From Patescibacteria group bacterium (GTDB taxonomy: Bacteria; Patescibacteriota; Microgenomatia; UBA1400; PJMF01): a stretch of DNA of 6,694 bases. Positions within the stretch are counted from its first letter, which is position 1. Each line of letters starts with the position of its first letter. The notes under the pieces were generated by a model. It made no database searches. It saw nothing but the letters and a program-made list of their open reading frames with translations, and had not been told where the DNA came from. A program made the position numbers and the translations under genes. Positions 1 through 6,308 of this stretch are shown piece by piece. The DNA lies in assembly GCA_018816485.1 (NCBI GenBank), contig JAHIVL010000007.1, positions 1 through 6,694 on the forward strand. Direction: 5' to 3'.

Positions 1-462
1 AAAGATCCTGGATTATTAAAAAGAAAACCGCTCTCTCCAAAAACAAGATTAATTAATAATGAAATGCTAGCGTTAATTTTAATTATCTCATTTACCACAG
101 CTCTTAGCTGTCTTATAGTTTTTTGGATTGATTGGCAACAAAGAGGCATAGAACTTGCCAGAACAATGGTTTTTGCTACACTTAGCATTGACTCATTACT
201 ATACGTTTTTTCATGTAGATCTTTAAACAAAAATATTTGGCACGACTATATTTTCAAAAACAAATGGCTAACGATAGCATCGTTATTCGGAATTATTTTG
301 ACAATCCTTTCAGTTCATTTAAAACCTTTACAAAATTTATTAGGAACAACTGCTTTGGGAATGATGGATTGGGTAATTGTTTTTGCAATAAGTTTTGGAG
401 TGATTGCTACAATTGAACTTTTCAAATGGATTTACAATAAAAAATTTGTTCAAGAAATATAA
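1..462 (+). CDS. P-type cation-transporting ATPase, C-terminal fragment (5' end outside window)
   Basis: The reading frame is open from base 1 and ends at TAA 460-462, leaving 153 residues of a protein that begins upstream. It opens with KDPGLLKRKPLSPKTRLIN, matching the 'DPxxMKRPPRxPKxxLI' segment that precedes the last membrane helices of type II (Ca2+/cation) P-type ATPases. Four hydrophobic helices follow at about residues 23-43, 53-74, 89-107 and 124-145, corresponding to M7-M10 of the cation ATPase C-terminal domain. Motifs RTMVFATL, FSCRS, LKPLQNLLGT and the DW before the last helix are typical. Catalytic parts (DKTGT phosphorylation site, nucleotide-binding domain) lie outside the window, so the transported ion is unknown. 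An Asp at residue 64 sits inside the M8 helix, near the position of a Ca2+ ligand in SERCA. The internal ATG at 64 is not the real start. The gene probably acts in the cytoplasmic membrane and looks unrelated to the opposite-strand operon. Confidence 0.88.
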   Translation, partial: KDPGLLKRKPLSPKTRLINNEMLALILIISFTTALSCLIVFWIDWQQRGIELARTMVFATLSIDSLLYVFSCRSLNKNIWHDYIFKNKWLTIASLFGIILTILSVHLKPLQNLLGTTALGMMDWVIVFAISFGVIATIELFKWIYNKKFVQEI

Positions 463-499
463 ATAAAAATTGTTCAGACGGCAAAATTAAATAACTTCT

Positions 500-886
500 A
501 TGAATAACCTACAAAAAGAAAATCGGAGAACAATATTAATCATTGAAAATGATATTCTCTTACAAAAAACATATCATCTTGCTTTGACAAATGCTGGTTA
601 TAATGTTATTTTTGCCTCAACAGGAACCAAAGGCTTACAAAAATTAAAAGATGAGACGCCACAATTAATCATTCTAGATTTAGTGATTCCCGGTGAAATG
701 GACGGACTTGATGTTCTTGAACAAATAAAAACAAATCAACAGTTTGTGAAAATACCTCTTTTTATACTTACAAATTTAGATAACAAAAAAAATACTGCAC
801 TCAAAATGGGCGTCAAAAAATATTTTATTAAAACAAATGTTTCTATTAATACAGTAATCAATGAAATTAATATTACCCTATCCTAA
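500..886 (+). CDS. Single-domain response regulator (CheY-like receiver)
   Basis: This 128-residue protein is almost entirely one receiver (REC) domain, with no DNA-binding or enzymatic output domain. Visible landmarks are the first strand TILIIEND with acidic residues E16 and D18, phosphoacceptor D60 (IILDLVIPGEMDG), the conserved T91 at the end of strand 4 (LFILTN) and K111 at the end of strand 5 (YFIKT). It should be phosphorylated at D60 by a histidine kinase and signal by protein-protein contact. No kinase is present in the window, so the partner is unknown. Two oddities are visible: N17 occupies the place of the metal-binding second acidic residue (CheY Asp13), and the usual Pro after the strand-5 Lys is Thr. 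The start ATG is 37 nt after the ATPase stop and has no clear Shine-Dalgarno sequence. It is the only reasonable start, because the next Met is at residue 67, past D60. It may be co-transcribed with the ATPase gene, but a functional link is not shown. Confidence 0.9.
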   Translation: MNNLQKENRRTILIIENDILLQKTYHLALTNAGYNVIFASTGTKGLQKLKDETPQLIILDLVIPGEMDGLDVLEQIKTNQQFVKIPLFILTNLDNKKNTALKMGVKKYFIKTNVSINTVINEINITLS

Positions 887-900
887 AGCAATCAGTAAAA

Positions 901-1851
901 TTACCTGAATTTCTCCAACAGTTTTGAAATATTATATTGCTTTGTTTCTTCATAAGCATCAGTTTTAATTTTTGTTCCCACGCTTCCATTTCTATTGGGT
1001 TGTCTATCAATTTGAGGCACGCTTTTTTTATCCTGATATAAAACACCAATGGCTATTTTTTGACCCAGGTCACCCTCTCTGGCTTCGCCATTCACCTTGT
1101 CTTCTTGGTCTTGAGCTATTTTCAATGCTTGCTCTCTATTAGAGCTATCATAACCTTTAATTGATTCAACGTCATAAACTCTATCCATGTACCATTCGTG
1201 AGGAGTTTCCTTATTATAAGTTGGACAGCTTTGCATAATTTCTACAAAACTAAAACCCTTATGATCTAATGCCTGCTCAAATACTTTAGTCATATGTTTA
1301 ACATCACCTGAAAAACTTCTGGCAACAAAGGTGGACTCTAGTGACAAAACAAACTTAGCAGGATGCAAAAGTTCAGAGGTTGCTCCATCTGGAGATGAAT
1401 TCATCTTCATGTTCTTTTTTGAAGTTGGAGAAGCTTGACCTTTTGTTAATCCATAATTCAAATTATTGTGCAAAACAAAAGTAATATTATAGTTACCTCT
1501 AACTGCGTGAACTAGATGTCCTATTCCCTCACCTAGAGTTCCGCCATCGCCACCAAAAGCGATTACCGTAACTTTCCTGTTAGCCATTTCTGCTCCAACT
1601 GCCAATGGGATTGATCTTCCATGCAAACCATGGAAATTATATCCACCAATTTTGTCAGATCCATTTCCATTGCAACCAATATCAAAACAGGTAAGTGTTC
1701 TGCAAGCTGGAATTTTTTTGGAGACAAGAGCCCTCCTCAAGGCTGTGTGAATTCCATAGTTTCCACAGTTCGTGCACCAAGTGAAGATATTCTTTGATTG
1801 AAAGTCTTTCATTGTTGGAGTGGTAGTTGAGTTACAAGTGATGCAAGACAT
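901..1851 (-). CDS. korB: 2-oxoacid:acceptor (ferredoxin/flavodoxin) oxidoreductase, beta subunit (thiamine diphosphate-binding)
   Basis: This 316-residue subunit carries thiamine diphosphate (TPP) and one [4Fe-4S] cluster of a pyruvate/2-oxoglutarate-type oxidoreductase. WCTNCGNYG gives C26 and C29; C60 (DIGCNGNG) and C209 (QSCPTYN) complete the likely cluster ligands. The TPP/Mg motif is GDG at 101-103 with N129/N130 and N132-YGLT about 27 residues on. HGR (77-79), YGLTKGQASPT and the CPTYN block are family hallmarks, and length is normal for KorB/PorB subunits. The YGLTKGQ form resembles two-subunit archaeal/mycobacterial OFORs. ATG 1851 is chosen over an in-frame start 12 codons upstream because GAGGAG lies 4 nt before it and it falls 1 nt after the alpha stop. 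A further start 13 codons downstream (1812) has no ribosome site. The chosen start includes an extra CxxC (C3, C6) not usual in the family. Substrate (pyruvate, 2-oxoglutarate or broad) cannot be fixed from sequence, so the symbol denotes the family only. Confidence 0.92.
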   Translation of the reverse strand: MSCITCNSTTTPTMKDFQSKNIFTWCTNCGNYGIHTALRRALVSKKIPACRTLTCFDIGCNGNGSDKIGGYNFHGLHGRSIPLAVGAEMANRKVTVIAFGGDGGTLGEGIGHLVHAVRGNYNITFVLHNNLNYGLTKGQASPTSKKNMKMNSSPDGATSELLHPAKFVLSLESTFVARSFSGDVKHMTKVFEQALDHKGFSFVEIMQSCPTYNKETPHEWYMDRVYDVESIKGYDSSNREQALKIAQDQEDKVNGEAREGDLGQKIAIGVLYQDKKSVPQIDRQPNRNGSVGTKIKTDAYEETKQYNISKLLEKFR

Positions 1852-1852
1852 A

Positions 1853-3616
1853 TTACTCCTCACTTTCGGTGTGATCGATTTTTTCAATATACTCGATAAT
1901 ATCTTCTAAGAAGAAAGGTCTGCCGTCAAACTTCAATAATCTATTTTTTAATAAGACACCAGTTTTTGAAGTAATTAGATTGCCTAACTGACCGGTCGCA
2001 TTATTCTCAATCAAAACCAATTTTTTGGCGTTTTTAGCAAATTTTTGAAAAACTTCTGTTTTGAGCGGATAGACATATTCATAATGCAAATAGGCAATTT
2101 TCTTTTTCCCGCGCTCATTTAAAATATCAATTACATCTAACATTGAATTTTTAACACTACCCCAACCTACAAAAGATAAATCAGGATTTTTGCTGCCAAA
2201 TACTTCTGGCTCTGGTAAATCCTTTAATAAATATTCTTCCTTTCTAATTCTCTTCTCGTAAATCTCTTTTACCATAACTGCATCTTCTGTTAAAGATCCA
2301 TCTGATAAATGCTCGTCTCCATTGGCGTCAAAAGTTGCGTCGCAACTTCCCGGCAGCCATCTTAGAGAAACTCCAGTTTCAGTATTCTTATATCTATCTT
2401 GTGAAATTACTTTCTCAAGTTCTTGTCCCTCTACGATATGTCGCTCAATTGGAATATCTTGTGGCATTTTATCGACCTGAAAAATTGATTCTGCAATTTG
2501 TTTTTCTGTCAAAATAATTACTGGGATTTGATATTTTTCAGCGATATTAAATGCTTGTTGAGTTACGGTATAGCATGAAGCAATATCATGAGCTGCAACA
2601 ACGCATTTAGTGTATTCACCGTGGCCAGAATAAATAGCAAGATTCAAATCGGATGCAGAAGTCCAAGTTGGCAAGCCAGTTCCAGGACCAGGCCGTTGAG
2701 CAATCACACATACAAACGGTGTTTCTGTTATTCCTGACAATGAAACAGTTTCTGTCATTAAATCAAATCCTCCTCCAGAAGTAGCAATCATAGTTCTTGC
2801 ACCCATGTGCATCGAGCCTATCGCCATGTTCGCCACAGATATTTCGTCTTCAATTTGTTTTACTATCATTCCAGTTTCATGATAAACACTGGACAAATAA
2901 CTAAGAATCGAGCTGCTTGGCGTCATTGGATATGAATAATAAACTCTAACTCCAGCGGCAATAGCACCCAAACCAATGGCGTGATTTCCACTCATCAATA
3001 AATCATCCTTAAAATTTTTAGTTTCTCTCAATCCAAGTTTTGGTTTCTGTAATTTAGACAAATCATAATCATGTCCAGTATTCAAGCATTTTAAATTAAT
3101 CTCAATTACTTCTGGTTTTCTTGAAAAAATCTGTCTAATATTATCTTCCAATCCAGTAATTTCCAATCCAAAGATCTGCCAAATTGCACCCAACATAATA
3201 GTGTTGGACATAATTCTTTTGCCACCAAGCTCTACAGCAATATCTTTGGCAGGAATAAACTCAACATTTATTTTATTCTCTTTAATAAACAACTCTTCTT
3301 CTGGAGTAGGCGTGAGCTTTACCACGCTATGAATAATCGAACCATTCTCTCTTACAGATTTTAAATATTTCTTGAATGAACTTCTTACCAAACACATTAA
3401 AACATCACATTGAGCTGAAGAGGATTTAATTTCTTTGTTGGCTATATCTATTTGATAGCTAGCATCTCCACCCTTAATTAAAGAAGGATATTCTCGATAA
3501 CCAAAAATAAAAAGGCCATTATCTTTTAATGCTTTAGCCAAAACTTCACCGATAGAGTTTACACCTTGCCCAGACTCTCCTACTACTTTGACAACAAAGC
3601 GATTTTTAAAATTCAT
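1853..3616 (-). CDS. korA: 2-oxoacid:acceptor oxidoreductase, fused gamma-alpha subunit
   Basis: This 587-residue protein is the large subunit of a two-subunit 2-oxoacid oxidoreductase, in which the gamma and alpha subunits are joined in the order gamma-alpha. The gamma domain (about 5-190) shows GESGQGV (13-19) and YREYPSLIKGGDASY (40-54). The alpha part starts near 208 with SGNHAIGLGAIAAG, then YPMTPSS (229-235, the substrate/CoA-side YPITPSS motif), IEDEIS with E258, SGGGFDLM (280-287) and QRPGPGTGLPT (307-317). The C-terminal transketolase-like domain (about 478-580) has VLIENNATGQL. It carries no iron-sulfur cysteine motif, as expected. Together with beta it would oxidatively decarboxylate a 2-oxoacid with CoA to acyl-CoA, CO2 and two electrons in the cytoplasm. 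ATG 3616 is chosen because a start 24 codons further upstream would lie inside the flavodoxin gene and add unrelated residues. A weak GGATG precedes it by about 7 nt. It is 13 nt after the flavodoxin stop. Pyruvate is favoured by the adjacent acetyl-CoA synthetase, but this is inference. Confidence 0.93.
   Translation of the reverse strand: MNFKNRFVVKVVGESGQGVNSIGEVLAKALKDNGLFIFGYREYPSLIKGGDASYQIDIANKEIKSSSAQCDVLMCLVRSSFKKYLKSVRENGSIIHSVVKLTPTPEEELFIKENKINVEFIPAKDIAVELGGKRIMSNTIMLGAIWQIFGLEITGLEDNIRQIFSRKPEVIEINLKCLNTGHDYDLSKLQKPKLGLRETKNFKDDLLMSGNHAIGLGAIAAGVRVYYSYPMTPSSSILSYLSSVYHETGMIVKQIEDEISVANMAIGSMHMGARTMIATSGGGFDLMTETVSLSGITETPFVCVIAQRPGPGTGLPTWTSASDLNLAIYSGHGEYTKCVVAAHDIASCYTVTQQAFNIAEKYQIPVIILTEKQIAESIFQVDKMPQDIPIERHIVEGQELEKVISQDRYKNTETGVSLRWLPGSCDATFDANGDEHLSDGSLTEDAVMVKEIYEKRIRKEEYLLKDLPEPEVFGSKNPDLSFVGWGSVKNSMLDVIDILNERGKKKIAYLHYEYVYPLKTEVFQKFAKNAKKLVLIENNATGQLGNLITSKTGVLLKNRLLKFDGRPFFLEDIIEYIEKIDHTESEE
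1856..1861 (-). promoter_or_regulatory. Ribosome binding site of the oxidoreductase beta subunit
   Basis: On the minus strand GAGGAG is followed by TAAT and then ATG (1851-1849). The two GAG codons are also the last two codons (Glu-Glu) of the alpha subunit gene, whose TAA stop sits between this site and the start. This is the strongest Shine-Dalgarno match in the operon. It fixes the beta start and suggests translation coupled to the alpha gene, suited to making the two subunits in equal amounts. Confidence 0.8.
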
Positions 3617-3629
3617 AATTTTACATCCA

Positions 3630-4100
3630 TTAATTTTCTTCAAATAATTTAAGAGTTTTTTCAGCCCAATCTCTAACCAATTTATCAATTATCTCGTCAA
3701 AAGGCTCTCTGCCAATTGTCAAAGCTACCCCGAGAGATTTGCCGTTACTTTTTTCCCAAACTTCTTTTAGAAGCGTCATCCCCGTACAAAAATAGTGAGA
3801 TTCATATCTTCTGTCTCCAAGACCAATGAATGTAGCTGACTTACCGGAAAAATTTGATTTTCTCATTTCTACTAATAACCTTTCAAAAAAAGGATTAATG
3901 GTTCCGTGATCCCAAGTAGAAGTTGCTAAAAGAAAATACTTGTTATCTTTAAGAATGTTTATATCTGTCTTTTCTGACCTATGTAGAAAAACCTTTCTAC
4001 CATTTTTTCGCCATACATCTGCAACTTTGTCCATAACAAACTCTGTATTTCCAGATGTAGAAGCATAAATTATGTGAATTGGAATATTTGATTCGATCAT
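3630..4100 (-). CDS. Short-chain flavodoxin (FMN electron carrier)
   Basis: This 156-residue protein is a flavodoxin that binds FMN and carries single electrons at low potential in the cytoplasm. The phosphate-binding loop is STSGNTE at 14-20. The 60s loop STWDHG (61-66) supplies W63, and the 90s loop GLGDRRY (93-99) supplies Y99; in family members a Trp and a Tyr at these places sandwich the flavin ring. YFC at 103-105 is another hallmark. Two extra residues (S101, H102) separate Y99 from YFC compared with Desulfovibrio-type flavodoxin as I recall it. There is no long-chain insertion, so it is the short-chain type. ATG 4100 overlaps the TGA of the acyl-CoA synthetase gene (ATGA), and no good ribosome site precedes it, so translational coupling is likely. 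Its position between the synthetase and the oxidoreductase genes makes it the probable electron acceptor of that oxidoreductase. It could alternatively be an FMN-dependent regulatory or reductase partner, but all flavodoxin motifs are intact. Confidence 0.93.
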   Translation of the reverse strand: MIESNIPIHIIYASTSGNTEFVMDKVADVWRKNGRKVFLHRSEKTDINILKDNKYFLLATSTWDHGTINPFFERLLVEMRKSNFSGKSATFIGLGDRRYESHYFCTGMTLLKEVWEKSNGKSLGVALTIGREPFDEIIDKLVRDWAEKTLKLFEEN

Positions 4101-6271
4101 ATTAAGATCATTTTACCATCTACTGCCCAAATTCCATCATCATTTAATATCACAGGATTAATATCTGCTTCAGATATTTCTGGATTAGAATTGATCATTT
4201 TTTGAAATTTAAGAATTAAATCTACAAGTTTTTCTGACTCAAAGCCTTTTTCACCACGATAACCTTCGATAAGCTTATTAACTTTAGAATTCTTTATTAA
4301 TGTAATAACTTCGACCTTGTTTAATGGAATTAGCCCCAAGTTTCTATCTTCTATTAAGTTTGCTAAAACTCCTCCAGCACCAAACATCAGAACATTTCCA
4401 AAAACTAAGTCTTTTTTAGAACCAATTATTAACTCCAAACCTTTGGTAACTTGTTTTTGAATCTGGATAGCATTAATACTAGAGTCTCCCATGCCATCTA
4501 TAATTTTTTTCAAACGATCAAACGATTCGTCCAACTTCTCATTGTTATCGATCCCTGCAATCACACCACCCTCATCACTTTTGTGTAACATTTGTGGGGA
4601 TGATATCTTAAGTACAACCGGAAAATTATTCTCTTGGACAAATGATTTAGCATTATCAATGCTTTCACATTTCTTAGTAGATGGAGTATTAATTCCATAA
4701 GCCTCAAGTATTTGATTTGCTTCAAAACTATCCAGATTTTTTCTATCGGTAGTTAAAATACTTGAAATAATTTCGGCAGAATCTGATCCTTGATTTTGTT
4801 TTTGCTCAAAAAAATCACTCTCCGATTCCAAAGTCTGAGTTTCAGAATTCGTGTTTATGGCATTTCTATACTCACCCCACTGACACATTTTTGCAATTGC
4901 TTTAACAGCTCTTTCAGGATATCTAAAAGATGGAATTTTAAATTTGTTTAAAACTTTTTCTCCTTTTGCAATATGACTGCCTCCCATAAAAGAGCAAATG
5001 ATTGGCTTGCCATACTCAAACGATAATCTACCAATCATTTCGGCAGTTTTTTCAATTTGGGTCATAACTTGAGGAGTCAAAATAATCAGTAATGAATGAA
5101 CATCATCATCAACAATTAAAGTTTTAATTGCGCTCTCGTATCGTTCTGCCAAAGCGTCTCCTAACACGTCCACTGGATTTAAAATGCTTGCCGCTCTTGG
5201 TAAATGTGTCTCTAATTCATTTCTAGTTTCATCGTCAAAACGAACTAACTGTAATCCTTCTTCTGCAACAAAATCTGAACTTAGAACCGCGGGTCCTCCA
5301 GCATTAGAAATAATAGCAATATTTTTTCCTTTTGGAATTTTTTCCCAGGCAAAAACTTTGGCTAAATCAAAAAAGTCTTCAATGCCGTCGCAACGAATAA
5401 TTCCTGCTTTTTTGAGAGCTACATCTAGAACGTAGTCTTCTCCGGCGATAGAACCAGTATGAGACTGCATTGCTTTTTTAGACTCACTAGATTTTCCAGG
5501 TTTTAACAAGAAAAGCGGATTTTTTGCAGATATTTTTTTGGAGATATTGATAAATTCTTTGCCATCAATAATAGATTCTAAATACATACCAATCGGCACC
5601 AAACCAGAACTGCCTTCTTCTTGTGTTAGTGATGAAATATCATTCTCATAAAAATATTGCAAAATGTTATTCTCATTGAGATCAGTTTTATTTCCAAGCG
5701 TGATAAATTCACTAAAGCCAACTTCATTATATTCTGCCCAATCAAAAACGCTTGATGCTATTGCTCCTGATTGTGAAATGAATCTCAAATTACCTTTTTT
5801 ATTTACAGGCTGACTAAAAGTTACATTAAGTGGAAAAAGATTATTAACAAATCCTAAACAGTTTGGTCCTAAAACATTTATTTTTGTTGCGTCGTCTGTA
5901 GAATTTTTCTTGATTATTTCTGAAAGTTTTTGCTCCAAAGCTAATCCTTCTGATCCAGCCTCTTTAAATCCAGCACTAAAAATCACCACATTTTTAGTAC
6001 CTTTTTGAATGATTTTCTCAAGAACATCCAACACAAATTCTGCCGGAATAGCAATTAGTGCCAAATCAGGAATTGAAGGCAAATCCTCATAATCTTTGTA
6101 AGTATCCAAGCCTAAAATACTTGTTGCAGTTAAATTAAGTGGGAAAATTTCTCCGTTAAAGCCAGAATCAATAATATTTTTTAAAACAATTGAACCTAGC
6201 TTTTTCTCGTCTGGGGAAGCTCCAACAAGTGCGATCGATTTTGGATAGAACATTGAGTCAAGATTTAACAA
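4097..6271 (-). CDS. acd: ADP-forming acetate/acyl-CoA ligase (NDP-forming acyl-CoA synthetase), fused alpha-beta
   Basis: This 724-residue enzyme carries out acyl-CoA + ADP + Pi to free acid + ATP + CoA, giving one ATP by substrate-level phosphorylation. Domain order: CoA-binding Rossmann domain (about 8-140; PKSIALVGAS, VLGPNCLGF), succinyl-CoA ligase-like domain (about 150-300; ISQSGA, then SHTGSIAGEDY with the phosphorylated His at 271), a third CoA-ligase domain (about 315-465; ISNAGGP, LNPVDVLGD), a polar low-complexity linker (about 470-505), and an ATP-grasp beta domain (about 506-724; LKISSPQMLHKSDEGGV with the second phosphate-relay His at 563, FGAGGVLANLIED, EADINPV). E232 in YLESIIDG may assist phosphohistidine formation. 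All key residues are present, so it should be active. The start appears to be TTG: AAAGGA lies 7 nt upstream. The ATG six codons later has no ribosome site and begins closer to the conserved FYPKSIA than usual. Acetyl-CoA is the likely substrate from the neighbouring oxidoreductase, but other acyl-CoAs are possible. It ends in TGA. Confidence 0.95.
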   Translation of the reverse strand: MLNLDSMFYPKSIALVGASPDEKKLGSIVLKNIIDSGFNGEIFPLNLTATSILGLDTYKDYEDLPSIPDLALIAIPAEFVLDVLEKIIQKGTKNVVIFSAGFKEAGSEGLALEQKLSEIIKKNSTDDATKINVLGPNCLGFVNNLFPLNVTFSQPVNKKGNLRFISQSGAIASSVFDWAEYNEVGFSEFITLGNKTDLNENNILQYFYENDISSLTQEEGSSGLVPIGMYLESIIDGKEFINISKKISAKNPLFLLKPGKSSESKKAMQSHTGSIAGEDYVLDVALKKAGIIRCDGIEDFFDLAKVFAWEKIPKGKNIAIISNAGGPAVLSSDFVAEEGLQLVRFDDETRNELETHLPRAASILNPVDVLGDALAERYESAIKTLIVDDDVHSLLIILTPQVMTQIEKTAEMIGRLSFEYGKPIICSFMGGSHIAKGEKVLNKFKIPSFRYPERAVKAIAKMCQWGEYRNAINTNSETQTLESESDFFEQKQNQGSDSAEIISSILTTDRKNLDSFEANQILEAYGINTPSTKKCESIDNAKSFVQENNFPVVLKISSPQMLHKSDEGGVIAGIDNNEKLDESFDRLKKIIDGMGDSSINAIQIQKQVTKGLELIIGSKKDLVFGNVLMFGAGGVLANLIEDRNLGLIPLNKVEVITLIKNSKVNKLIEGYRGEKGFESEKLVDLILKFQKMINSNPEISEADINPVILNDDGIWAVDGKMILI

Positions 6272-6278
6272 AGAATCA

Positions 6279-6284
6279 TCCTTT
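6279..6284 (-). promoter_or_regulatory. Ribosome binding site supporting a TTG start for the acyl-CoA ligase
   Basis: Minus-strand AAAGGA lies 7 nt before TTG (6271-6269). The next in-frame start, ATG at 6253-6251, is 25 nt from it and has no purine-rich site of its own. An ATG overlapping the site (6279-6277) is out of frame and soon meets a stop. This site is the reason for preferring the TTG start. Confidence 0.6.
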
Positions 6285-6308
6285 CTTTTAGACGATTTAT
6301 CATCTTTA

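Noticed and set aside
64..462. A separate 132-residue four-helix membrane protein starting at ATG 64
   Set aside because: The frame continues upstream to base 1 and the added residues match the conserved P-type ATPase segment before M7, so this is an internal Met of a longer protein.
463..499. Promoter between the ATPase and the receiver gene
   Set aside because: A TTGTTC-like hexamer at about 470 has no matching -10 box at proper spacing. The DNA is AT-rich enough to give such matches by chance.
2335..2517. 60-codon open frame on the + strand
   Set aside because: It lies fully inside the oxidoreductase alpha gene, which has strong family motifs in this region. The small protein has no recognisable feature.
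3617..3688. A 24-residue N-terminal extension of the alpha subunit
   Set aside because: It would overlap the end of the flavodoxin gene, has no family similarity, and an ATG lies right before the conserved gamma-domain start.
4491..4700. 69-codon open frame on the + strand
   Set aside because: It is antisense to the ATP-grasp part of the acyl-CoA ligase, which carries the conserved His 563 motif here. It is a shadow.
4503..4810. Possible pseudogene or frameshift at the low-complexity linker of the acyl-CoA ligase
   Set aside because: The frame is uninterrupted and the domains on both sides are complete. A polar linker between alpha and beta parts is expected in fused forms.
5184..5435. 83-codon open frame on the + strand
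   Set aside because: It is antisense to the conserved middle domains of the acyl-CoA ligase, with no motif and a Ser/Lys-rich composition typical of a shadow.
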